A stretch of DNA of 64,000 nt. Origin: Paenibacillus kobensis NBRC 15729 (GTDB taxonomy: Bacteria; Bacillota; Bacilli; Paenibacillales; Paenibacillaceae). The notes beneath the pieces were generated by a model, which did no database searches, was not told the DNA's origin, and worked only from the letters and a program-made list of their open reading frames with translations. Shown in pieces: positions 56,519-64,000 of the stretch. The position numbers and the translations under genes were made by a program. The stretch covers positions 186,001 through 250,000 of the forward strand of contig NZ_BILZ01000002.1 in the NCBI RefSeq assembly GCF_004000825.1, read 5' to 3'. Each line of letters starts with the position of its first letter. The stretch's first letter is position 1.

Positions 56519-57661
56519 CTAGGATTTCGGAATCGTACCGGTTACGCCTTGAACGAACCACATCATGTTATGAATGTCATCGTCGGTCAGCACGGCGCCG
56601 GCCGCAGCCTTCTCCTTGCCGTCCTGGTCGAGAATCGGTCCGGTAAACACTTGATACGCGCCATCCGTAATCTCTTTCTTCTTCGCCTCGATCAGTTCTC
56701 GCACGTCTTGCGGAACGCTTGTGCCGAACGGCGCAATGTCCGCGATACCATCGGCGATCGAGCCCCAGTAATTGGAGGGCTTCCACGTACCGTCAACGAC
56801 CTGCTGCACTTGATCGATATAGTAAGGCGCCCAGTTCCAAGTCGGATTAGTCAAATAATGCTCCGGCGCATATTTGTTCATATCCGAATCATTGCCAAGT
56901 CCGAACACATTGCGCTCCGCCGCCGCTTGAATCCCTGCCGGAGAATCCTGATAGTTCGCCAGCACGTCGACACCCTTATCGAGCAGACTAACCGCTGCTT
57001 GTCGCTCGACAGCCGGATCGAACCACGTATTCGTCCATACCACCTGCACGGTCGCATCCGGATTGACGCTTTGCGCGCCGAGCGCGAAAGCATTGATCGT
57101 ATAAATGACTTCAGGTATCGGAAATGCCGCCGCATAGCCGATCTTGTTGTTCTTCGTCATTTTCCCTGCCGCCATGCCAGCCAAATAACCGGTTTGATAG
57201 CCGCGCCCCGCGTAGGTAGACAAATTATCTGCCGTCTTGTAGCCGGTCGCATGAGCAAACTTCACGTTCGGGTATTTCGCCGCCGCATTGACCATCGCAT
57301 CCATATACCCGAAGCTCGTGCCGAAGACGATATCGTTCTTCTGTGCCAGCTCCTCGAACACGCGCTGCGCATCCGGACCTTCCGGAACGTTCTCGACGAT
57401 CGTCGACTTAATCCCGAACTTCTCGTCAACCGCTTTCCGGCCGAGATCATGCTGATACGTCCAGCCTCCGTCTCCCGGCACGCCGATATAGACGAATGCG
57501 ACTCTCGGCTTCTTAGCAGCAGTCTCCGCGTCTGACGGTGCGGTCTCCTGCTTGGTAGAACCGCCCGCATCTGCCGGCTCTTCCTTCGTCTGCGACTCCT
57601 TGGAACACGCCGCGGCAAAGACCAGCACAACCATCGTGAGCAATAGCATCCATTTCTTCAT
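56519..57661 (-). CDS. BMP/Med-family substrate-binding lipoprotein
   Basis: 380 residues. A lipoprotein signal peptide ends in the lipobox FAAACS with C19. The binding domain (PRVAFVYIGVPGDGGWTYQHD, VFGTSFGYMDAMVNAA, YAGRGYQTGYLAGMAAG) belongs to the BMP family, which serves nucleoside and purine ABC importers. It most likely captures a purine such as hypoxanthine or urate. No permease or ATPase gene is in the window. Confidence 0.9.
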   Translation of the reverse strand: MKKWMLLLTMVVLVFAAACSKESQTKEEPADAGGSTKQETAPSDAETAAKKPRVAFVYIGVPGDGGWTYQHDLGRKAVDEKFGIKSTIVENVPEGPDAQRVFEELAQKNDIVFGTSFGYMDAMVNAAAKYPNVKFAHATGYKTADNLSTYAGRGYQTGYLAGMAAGKMTKNNKIGYAAAFPIPEVIYTINAFALGAQSVNPDATVQVVWTNTWFDPAVERQAAVSLLDKGVDVLANYQDSPAGIQAAAERNVFGLGNDSDMNKYAPEHYLTNPTWNWAPYYIDQVQQVVDGTWKPSNYWGSIADGIADIAPFGTSVPQDVRELIEAKKKEITDGAYQVFTGPILDQDGKEKAAAGAVLTDDDIHNMMWFVQGVTGTIPKS

Positions 57662-57740
57662 ATCCGCTCTCTCCTCCCATGTTAGAACCGATGCCGGAGC
57701 CGCTGGATTCCAGCGTCACGGCTAATCGGCTTTCGCGCAT

Positions 57741-58271
57741 TCATGGTGTCGGATCTGGATGGGATGATGCCCGCATTGCCGCTCTAATAATGCCTTCATA
57801 CCCCGTGCAGCGGCACAGGTTGCCGCTGAGCGCTTCTTCGATCTGCTCTCTGGACGGAGCAACCGTCCGATTGTATAACCCGGCCAAGCTGATCACGATG
57901 CCAGGCGTACAATAACCGCACTGCAGTCCACCCTCCGCCACGATGGCGCGCTGGATAGGATGAGGCTCGTCGGCATACGATTCAGCCGGATGAGAACCTG
58001 AAGCGTGACGCTGCCCGCAGCCGCTCAACCCTTCAATCGTCACGACCGAGCGGCCCTCGCATTGATAGGCCATCATAAGACAAGCATTCATGGGCTGGCC
58101 GTCGACGAGCACCATGCACGCTCCGCAGCGTCCTGCTTCGCACCCCGGCTTCGTACCCGTCAAATCCATATCTTCACGGAGCAGATCGAGCAGCCTGCGG
58201 GCCGGCTGAACGAGCCGTTCAATCGGTTCGCCATTTACTGTGCAAGACAGCCGGAAATTGGTTTCAATCAC
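57741..58271 (-). CDS. pucE: Xanthine dehydrogenase, iron-sulfur subunit
   Basis: 176 residues with two 2Fe-2S clusters: C44, C49, C52, C64 (plant ferredoxin type, GCEAGRCGAC) and C118, C121, C153, C155 (QCGYCTPG, NLCRCTGY). It passes electrons from molybdopterin to FAD. The start is GTG with GGAGG 8 nt upstream, overlapping the end of the Mo-subunit gene by 8 bp. Confidence 0.96.
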   Translation of the reverse strand: MIETNFRLSCTVNGEPIERLVQPARRLLDLLREDMDLTGTKPGCEAGRCGACMVLVDGQPMNACLMMAYQCEGRSVVTIEGLSGCGQRHASGSHPAESYADEPHPIQRAIVAEGGLQCGYCTPGIVISLAGLYNRTVAPSREQIEEALSGNLCRCTGYEGIIRAAMRASSHPDPTP

Positions 58272-60672
58272 CGATATCCCCTCCCCGCCAATGCTGTCTC
58301 ACCGCATGATAAGGCCGGATCAACTGCTCCGGACGAATCGGCAGCCTGCTAATCCAGCTTCCGCAAGCATTTCTTACCGCAGCCGCGACAGCGGGCGCCA
58401 GTCCGACCGTACCAATCTCGCCGACGCCGCGCGGACCGAAAGGATCGTCTTCCGGCAGTTGTTCGACCGCTTCCACGCAAACTTGCCGCGGTATATCCCG
58501 AATCGTCGGAATCATATAGGTGTCAAGCTGCTGCCGCGCATATCGCCCTTCCTCCATGACGACGTCCTCTGTCAGCGTAAAGCCAAGCGCCATCACGCTG
58601 CCTCCTTCGATCTGCCCGAGAAACCCCATTGGGTTGACGACCGGACCAGCCGCCACGGCATGATCGGTCCGAAGCACGCGCACCTTTCCCGTCAGCATGT
58701 CGACCTCGACTTCCGTCACGACCGAGGCATAGCTGTACAGAAAATGCGACCCAACCGCCGGCGTGGCGGAGGACGTGACCGGAAAATCGAATGACGTCTC
58801 TTGAACAAGCGGCTCCGCCATAGCCGCCGCAAGCTGACGGTACGTTAGCGCGAGCGTCTGGCAACTCGGCGAGCATGCTTCAGGAGAAGAACGCTCCGAC
58901 TGGCAATCCCACACCGGGAATGGGTCGGCCGTCCGCCATATCCCGCCTTCGCCTGTCTCCAGCTGATCAAGCGTGCACCCTAGCAGTTCTGCCGCTTTGC
59001 GGAGCATCGACTCCGCGAACGGCGGAGCCAACCGCTGCATCGCCTGCCATGCCATCGCCGTCGCTCTCGATGCCGTGGCTGAGCCAGTATGAGGAACGGT
59101 ATCCGTATCACCTATCACGATACGGATATCCTCACCCGCACAGCCAAAGTGGTCGCGCATAAGCAGCGTCAGAACAGAAATCACGCCTTGGCCGAATTCT
59201 TCGAAGCCGAACACGGCTTCCAGCTTGCCGTCGTCCGCCAGCCGCAGTCTTCCGCCAGCCGGATCCGGGATGCCGTAACCTAGTCCTCCGCCGTGCATCA
59301 CGATCGCCGCGCCTACGCCGCGAAGCAACCAAGGCTCTTCTCCCTGCGCTCCGCCGCCGCGCTTCGTCATCAAGGGCGAGCGCAGTGCCGCTTCCCACAC
59401 TTGACGGGCTCCGTCAGTCGGTGCAATCTTCTGCCCAAGCGGGCCAGGATCGTCCGCTTCCCGCAAATTGCGCCGCCTAAGTTCCCAGGCATCGAGGCCG
59501 AGCCGGTCGGCGAGCCGCTCTATTTGACCTTCCAGCGCAAATATGACCTGATTGCCGCCAAAGCCGCGGAACTCTCCCGCCACGCCGTTATTCGTAAATA
59601 CGCTGAGCCCTTCGATCAATACGTTCGGGATACGGTACGGCCCCGATGCATGCTCGGTCGCGAACATAAGCACTTCCCTTCCGAGCGTCGCGTAAGCGCC
59701 GGTATCGGCCAGAATGTCGGCACGATGGGCGATAATCCGCCCGTCTTTATCCGCCCCCGTCTTCATCCGGATTCGCATCGGATGCCGCTTAATGCTGGAG
59801 CGGACCGATTCGCGCCGGCTGTTGTGCATCTTGACCGGCCTGCCCGTGTATAGCGCGAGCAAAGCGCCGTAAGGCTGCACGTTCAACTCGTCCTTCCCGC
59901 CGAACGAACCTCCGATCGGACTGGACACGACTCGTATCGACTCTTCCGGCATCGCCAATATACGGGACAGCTGCAGCCGGTCCTTATAACCATGCTGCGT
60001 TGGCGAGTATACGGTCAGACGGCCGTCCTCTTCGGGCACGAACAGTCCGCCTTCGGTCTCCATATATAAATGAAGCTGTCTAGGCGTCACATACTCTTCC
60101 TCTACGATGACCGCGCAGCTGTCAAATGCCGAATCAGCATCGCCGAACGCCGCGCGCGTCCTTGCCAGCACATTGCCGCCTTCGTGCAGCTGCGGCGCAT
60201 CCGGCGCAAGCGCCAGCGCCGGATCATCGATAACGGCGAGCTGCTCGTATTGCACCCGAACCGCCGACAGCGCGGCAGCAGCCAGCTCCGCCGTATCCGC
60301 CGCCACGGCGGCGATTACGTCACCGACATGCCGAACGCGGTCGGTGCAAAAGACCGGTATATCCTGCGTCACGATGCCGTAACCGTTCAATCCCGGCACA
60401 TCGTCCGCTGTCAGAACGGCGTGGACGCCTGGCATTTGGGATGCCGCCGATACGTCCACCTCCAGCAACCTCGCATGCGGATAGCTGCTTCGCAATATTT
60501 TGCCGTGCAGCATGCCCGGTTTCTTCATATCCGTTAAATAGACGAGCTTGCCCGCCGCTTTCGCCGCTCCGTCCGGCCGCTCCATCCACCTGCCCGCGCT
60601 TCGCCGATTGTTCAGCGGGCTTGATGCAGCCGCCCCTTCACTGCTGCTCCTGTCATCGTCCGGCTTCTCCAT
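58264..60672 (-). CDS. pucD: Xanthine dehydrogenase, molybdopterin-binding subunit
   Basis: 802 residues of the aldehyde oxidase/xanthine dehydrogenase large-subunit family. Cofactor-contacting segments: PIGGSFGGKDEL, GEFRGFGGNQ, TGSATASRATAMAWQ, and the catalytic glutamate in GPRGVGEIGT. It hydroxylates hypoxanthine and xanthine to urate. The N-terminal about 30 residues are a low-complexity extension. Confidence 0.95.
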   Translation of the reverse strand: MEKPDDDRSSSEGAAASSPLNNRRSAGRWMERPDGAAKAAGKLVYLTDMKKPGMLHGKILRSSYPHARLLEVDVSAASQMPGVHAVLTADDVPGLNGYGIVTQDIPVFCTDRVRHVGDVIAAVAADTAELAAAALSAVRVQYEQLAVIDDPALALAPDAPQLHEGGNVLARTRAAFGDADSAFDSCAVIVEEEYVTPRQLHLYMETEGGLFVPEEDGRLTVYSPTQHGYKDRLQLSRILAMPEESIRVVSSPIGGSFGGKDELNVQPYGALLALYTGRPVKMHNSRRESVRSSIKRHPMRIRMKTGADKDGRIIAHRADILADTGAYATLGREVLMFATEHASGPYRIPNVLIEGLSVFTNNGVAGEFRGFGGNQVIFALEGQIERLADRLGLDAWELRRRNLREADDPGPLGQKIAPTDGARQVWEAALRSPLMTKRGGGAQGEEPWLLRGVGAAIVMHGGGLGYGIPDPAGGRLRLADDGKLEAVFGFEEFGQGVISVLTLLMRDHFGCAGEDIRIVIGDTDTVPHTGSATASRATAMAWQAMQRLAPPFAESMLRKAAELLGCTLDQLETGEGGIWRTADPFPVWDCQSERSSPEACSPSCQTLALTYRQLAAAMAEPLVQETSFDFPVTSSATPAVGSHFLYSYASVVTEVEVDMLTGKVRVLRTDHAVAAGPVVNPMGFLGQIEGGSVMALGFTLTEDVVMEEGRYARQQLDTYMIPTIRDIPRQVCVEAVEQLPEDDPFGPRGVGEIGTVGLAPAVAAAVRNACGSWISRLPIRPEQLIRPYHAVRQHWRGGDIGD

Positions 60673-60688
60673 TCGCCCGCCCTCCTCT

Positions 60689-61573
60689 TCAGCCGCTCGC
60701 CGCGCGGTCTAACTCCGCCGCAATAACATTGGCCGCGGCCATCCTTCTATATGCCGCGCTTGCATAATCATCGGCCACGGACGGAATCCCCTTCCGGACC
60801 GCAGCATACACACTGGCACCGGATGCACCGCTCTCGGCAGCCGTCTCTGCTTCATACAACCGGACCGGAGCCATTCCCGCTCCGCCTACGGCAATCCGGA
60901 CATCCAAGAGCCTGCCGGCAGTTGAGTCCGCCCGGTAAGCACAAGCGATCGTAATAACCGATGGCGTGAACGTCTCTCTCCGGCCGATTTTGCGGAACCA
61001 ACAGCTGCCGCCCACCTGTTTCAATTCGAATCCAACGGTAAGCTTATCGCAATCGCCGCCGTCTCCCGCCAACCATTCCGCTAGCGGCTGACGCTCATAT
61101 TGCCCTTGGCTATACGAGACGATAACGGCATCCAATGCGAGCAATGCCGGAATAAGATCGCCGCTGCGGGACATGACGTTGCCGCCGATCGTCGCTTGCC
61201 TTCGCACCGACGGCGCCGCAACCGCACTTACAGCCTTTCCGAGCAGCGGCACCGCCCCCCCGGCTAGCGGATGGCTTTCGATTGCGGCCAGCGTAACCGC
61301 GGCGCCAATCCGCAGTTCGACTGCTTCCTGCTCTGACTCTAACTGCTGGATCGCTTGAAGCGGCGCAATTTTATCCAAGCTGATCAGATAGGGCGGGAGG
61401 ACGGAACTGCCCGACTCCCACCTTGTACGAAGCCAAGTGCCGCCTGCAACATAGCTTGCGAACGTTCCGTATTGCCGCTTCAGCCGCCACGCTTCCTCCG
61501 TCGTATCCGGTCTCCACACTTGTGTCATGCCGACCGCAGCCGTAAGATGCTCGGAATGTCCGGTCCACTCCAT
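60689..61573 (-). CDS. pucC: Xanthine dehydrogenase, FAD-binding subunit
   Basis: 294 residues. FAD motifs are YVAGGTWLRTRW near residue 40 and ATIGGNVMSRSGDL near 150; the CO dehydrogenase flavoprotein C-terminal domain follows. It hands electrons to NAD or another acceptor. The usual AGGTDL has become AGGTWL, a modest variation. Confidence 0.92.
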   Translation of the reverse strand: MEWTGHSEHLTAAVGMTQVWRPDTTEEAWRLKRQYGTFASYVAGGTWLRTRWESGSSVLPPYLISLDKIAPLQAIQQLESEQEAVELRIGAAVTLAAIESHPLAGGAVPLLGKAVSAVAAPSVRRQATIGGNVMSRSGDLIPALLALDAVIVSYSQGQYERQPLAEWLAGDGGDCDKLTVGFELKQVGGSCWFRKIGRRETFTPSVITIACAYRADSTAGRLLDVRIAVGGAGMAPVRLYEAETAAESGASGASVYAAVRKGIPSVADDYASAAYRRMAAANVIAAELDRAASG

Positions 61574-61606
61574 CCCGCTCCCCCCTTATTCCCTGTCCTA
61601 GCGTTA

Positions 61607-62605
61607 CTACAGGCCGGAAGCCGCCGAAGCTGCCTTATTCGCCCGGCTTATGTCTTCAAGCAGCTCCGCCGCAATGCTGATTGCCGTTCGCTCAGCGCCA
61701 TCCGTGCCAGGGACGATGCCGACAGGAGACCGAAGCCTGCTGTCGCCAGGCCGGAACAGCCCTTCTACTAGAGCGGCTGTCCTTTTGGCGGAACCGAGCA
61801 GCCCGATGTATCGAAGCGGAGAATGGACCAAATGCTCCAGTATCGACCGGTCCTGCGACATTTGATGCGTCATGAGGATAGCCCGGTCGTCCCGCCGGAC
61901 GCTTATGGCCTCCAGCATTTCGCCTACTCCGCCTGTCACTCTTGCCGCCGCTTCCGGAAACCGCGCTGCCGTGCACAGCGACTCTCTCCGGTCGGCAACA
62001 AGAACCGAGAATCCAGCCCGCGAAGCCAGTTCGGCAACCGGTAACGCATCGTCTCCCGCTCCGAACAGCAATACCCTTGGATTAGGCGTGTAGGATAAAC
62101 TGATGGTCGATGTCTGGTTGCTCCGCATCTGCGGATAACGGACGAATCGTTCATGCCATCCGTCACCGCAGCGAACGCGATATTCAGCAACGGAGTCAAC
62201 GCTCGGCATCATGCGCACCAGCTTCGCTTGCATGCCTTCATTCAAAGCCCGGTACACGGCGCCAAGCGCCTGCTCAAGCGGCGAGTCGACCGGCTCCAGC
62301 AGTATCCGGAGCAAACCGCCGCATCCTACCGCCTCTCCGAACGACAGATCATCCGGCTCGCGCGCGTCATAAGTGACAATGCCCGAACAACCGGATGCTG
62401 CAACCCGCTTTGCCTGCTCGATAAGATCAGTCTCTATGCAGCCGGGGCTCAAATGGCCGGCAGCCTCCCCATCCTGCCCGATCAGCATTGCAGCGCCGGG
62501 CTTGCGGTAAGCATGGCCCTCTGTTGCGATTAACGTTGCAAGCACCCATTGCTTTCTTACCGAGAATGAGAATTTCCGTCTTAACAACGAATGAAAGCTG
62601 TCCAT
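61607..62605 (-). CDS. pucA: XdhC/CoxI-family molybdenum enzyme maturation factor
   Basis: 332 residues. The N-terminal XdhC domain (VLATLIATEGHAYRKPGAAML, AVGCGGLLRILLEP) and the C-terminal Rossmann domain (RVLLFGAGDDALPVAELA, RYIGLLGSAKRTA) are typical. Family members insert the sulfurated molybdenum cofactor into xanthine dehydrogenase. First gene of the operon. Confidence 0.93.
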   Translation of the reverse strand: MDSFHSLLRRKFSFSVRKQWVLATLIATEGHAYRKPGAAMLIGQDGEAAGHLSPGCIETDLIEQAKRVAASGCSGIVTYDAREPDDLSFGEAVGCGGLLRILLEPVDSPLEQALGAVYRALNEGMQAKLVRMMPSVDSVAEYRVRCGDGWHERFVRYPQMRSNQTSTISLSYTPNPRVLLFGAGDDALPVAELASRAGFSVLVADRRESLCTAARFPEAAARVTGGVGEMLEAISVRRDDRAILMTHQMSQDRSILEHLVHSPLRYIGLLGSAKRTAALVEGLFRPGDSRLRSPVGIVPGTDGAERTAISIAAELLEDISRANKAASAASGL

Positions 62606-62673
62606 CGGAATCCCTCCCGTGTTCCGTGTTGTTCAGCGTACTATCCGTCTCTCACGTCCAAAAGCTTACACTC

Positions 62674-62702
62674 AATATATGAGAACGTCATATTCAGGTC
62701 AA
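62674..62702 (-). promoter_or_regulatory. sigma-A promoter of the purine operon
   Basis: On the minus strand, -35 TTGACC (62697-62702), 17-bp spacer, -10 TATATT (62674-62679). TGTTAGATT (62705-62713) lies directly upstream of the -35, sharing nine bases with the allB operator. Confidence 0.75.
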
Positions 62703-62737
62703 CTAATCTAACACAGAATTGGGCCTTTATCCAAAAC

Positions 62738-62781
62738 AAAAAGCGACGATTGTGCAGAATGCACTTGATCGTCGCTTTTAA
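62738..62781 (-). terminator. Terminator after the MocA-like gene
   Basis: Stem AAAGCGACGAT.GTGC with GCAC.ATCGTCGCTTT, followed on the minus strand by TTTTTGTTTT. It splits the purine locus into two transcripts. Confidence 0.9.
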
Positions 62782-62803
62782 GTAATTTTAATTGACATAT
62801 ACA

Positions 62804-63502
62804 TTAAAATCCACTATCTAGTCCAGCCCGCATTCGCTCAGCCCGCAGCCAATCGTCCGGCGTATCGATATCCATGAAGCAGCCCGGCTCCGCCTGAACG
62901 AGCACGCCGCGGGAAAAAGGATCCTTCAGCAGCTTTCTGGCACCTTCATCCCCGCTTAACTGTTGAACACGCGGAAACAGGCTGCTGGACAAGACGACGG
63001 GAGGCTTCGCTCCGTCTGTATCAGAAGCAGCCGCCCAATCGGCCCCGCCGGAAGCTTGAAAAGCGTGCACAAGCTTATGCATCAACCGACAGCCTGCAAA
63101 GGGCTGATCGGCAAGTGCAATTAACGCCCCATCCGCCCCCAGTCTAGACGCTGCCAAGACCCCCGCGCGCAATGAAGCAGCCATCCCTTCCGTCTCGGCC
63201 TCGGCGCACCGAACGATCATGCAGCTGTCGGTACCGCCCGGTTGCGCACGCATTCTGACCAATTCGTCATGCAGCCAACCGAGCGAATCGTCCGTCCGGA
63301 CGACGACGATCGTCTTCTGCAGCGTCATCCTCAGTTGACGGAACGATACCGATCCAACCGACCGGCCATCCGGCCAGCGGAGCGCCAGCTTCGGCTTCCC
63401 CATCCGCCTACTTGAACCAGCCGCGAGCAATACGCCGGCCACACGCGGAAGCCGCTCTGAAGCGTAATCGGCGTTCGGATGCCGGAATAACCAGCCCATC
63501 AT
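62804..63502 (-). CDS. pucB: MocA-like molybdenum cofactor nucleotidyltransferase
   Basis: 232 residues of the NTP_transf_3 fold: VAGVLLAAGSSRRMGKPKLAL, ALIALADQPFAGC and CFMDIDTPDDW. It attaches a nucleotide to the molybdenum cofactor before its insertion into xanthine dehydrogenase. It overlaps the upstream amidohydrolase by 4 bp. Confidence 0.9.
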   Translation of the reverse strand: MMGWLFRHPNADYASERLPRVAGVLLAAGSSRRMGKPKLALRWPDGRSVGSVSFRQLRMTLQKTIVVVRTDDSLGWLHDELVRMRAQPGGTDSCMIVRCAEAETEGMAASLRAGVLAASRLGADGALIALADQPFAGCRLMHKLVHAFQASGGADWAAASDTDGAKPPVVLSSSLFPRVQQLSGDEGARKLLKDPFSRGVLVQAEPGCFMDIDTPDDWLRAERMRAGLDSGF

Positions 63503-64000
63503 GCCATCCTCCCGAGCAGCCGCCCGATTGCGGAATCCGATTCCCGCAGAACAGCTGCTTCATCGATCGTTCTCACGATCCGGCTGCGCATCACAATGCG
63601 CCCGTCGATCAGGACCGTATCCACGTCGCCGCGCCCTGCCGCATAGACGACACGGGAATAGATATCGGCGTCATAGGAAGGGTAGGCGTGGAATTTATGA
63701 AGATCGAGCATAATGAGATCCGCTTTTTTGCCGACTTCGACCGACCCGATCTGTCTCTCCATCCCGAGCACCTCGGCGCCGCCCATCGTGGCCATCCGCA
63801 GCACCGTTCTCGCGTCCATCGCAGTCGGGCCATGCTGCACTTTATGAATCATGGCCGTCAGCCGCATTTCCTGAAACATGTCGAGATTATTGTTGCACGG
63901 CGCGCCGTCCGCTCCTAATCCGACCGGCACTCCGCTTGCCAGCAGCCCCGGCACGCCAGCGATTCCAGATGCAAGCTTCAGGTTGGAGCCCGGACAATGC
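63499..64000 (-). CDS. Amidohydrolase (guanine deaminase/ATZ-TRZ family), 5' truncated by window
   Basis: The C-terminal about 167 residues of a cytosine deaminase-like metal hydrolase. It opens with HCPGSNLKLASGIA and has GLGADGAPCNNNLDMFQEMRL with the metal aspartate, then the closing beta-domain VGKKADLIMLDL. Members deaminate guanine, 8-oxoguanine, 5'-deoxyadenosine and related compounds. Being next to pucB, guanine to xanthine is the best guess. The start lies beyond the right edge. Confidence 0.85.
   Translation of the reverse strand, partial: HCPGSNLKLASGIAGVPGLLASGVPVGLGADGAPCNNNLDMFQEMRLTAMIHKVQHGPTAMDARTVLRMATMGGAEVLGMERQIGSVEVGKKADLIMLDLHKFHAYPSYDADIYSRVVYAAGRGDVDTVLIDGRIVMRSRIVRTIDEAAVLRESDSAIGRLLGRMA

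Overview
The window reads as chromosomal DNA of a moderately GC-rich, spore-forming Firmicute, most likely Paenibacillaceae (Paenibacillus or a close relative). Support: sporulation genes (spoIVFA/spoIVFB, spoVID, a SpoIIB-like SPOR protein, lonB), a T-box leader on valS, Gram-positive ribosome-binding sites, a fused CobA-HemD protein, and a gene order close to the Bacillus subtilis block tig / clpX / lonB / lonA / ysxC / hemA-hemL / spoVID / valS / folC / maf / radC / mreBCD / minCD / spoIVFAB / rplU. Almost every gene is on the minus strand, so the window runs backwards relative to transcription. The assignment rests on gene content and order only, not on a search.

Layout. 0-3.7 kb: rplU with its own promoter and a probable L21 leader, RNase E/G, and spoIVFA-spoIVFB behind a good sigma-E promoter. 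3.9-7.8 kb: an island absent from the B. subtilis order (D-2-hydroxyacid dehydrogenase, M20 hydrolase, allantoinase) with its own promoter, a 10-bp palindromic operator and a terminator. 8-16.6 kb: rodA, minD, minC, mreD, mreC, mreB, radC, maf, a DUF4321-type protein and the SPOR protein, ending in a strong terminator after rodA. 16.7-26.1 kb: a secreted stalk-domain protein, murC-folC-valS under a T-box, and a MutS2-like ATPase without the SMR nuclease domain, preceded by a long leader with a candidate structured RNA and two terminators. 26.6-37.8 kb: a small plus-strand gene, spoVID, an RluA-type pseudouridine synthase and the heme/siroheme operon hemA-hemX-sirC-hemC-cobA/hemD-hemB-hemL. 38-50.2 kb: speD, an unknown protein, engB-lonA, lonB, ispG, clpX, clpP, tig and a YsoA-like protein.

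50.4-52.9 kb is accessory: tRNA-Arg(UCU), a stretch with repeated TTCGTTAGA boxes, a Nudix hydrolase, a probable C-terminal remnant of arginyl-tRNA synthetase, a methyltransferase and a small membrane protein. From 52.9 kb to the edge lies a purine-degradation locus: an operon starting at xdhC and running through the three xanthine dehydrogenase subunits, a BMP-type lipoprotein, a Rieske oxygenase, uricase, hydroxyisourate hydrolase and allantoate amidohydrolase. Upstream of it, in the same orientation, are a MocA-like nucleotidyltransferase and an amidohydrolase cut by the window edge.

Together the two purine loci cover xanthine to urate to 5-hydroxyisourate, then allantoin to allantoate (allantoinase, 7.7 kb) and on to ureidoglycine-type products (allantoate amidohydrolase, 53 kb). 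No OHCU decarboxylase is visible. The two loci share a TGTTAGATT half-site at their promoters. The most novel-looking items are this split purine regulon with its Rieske oxygenase, and the structured RNA in front of the MutS2-like gene.
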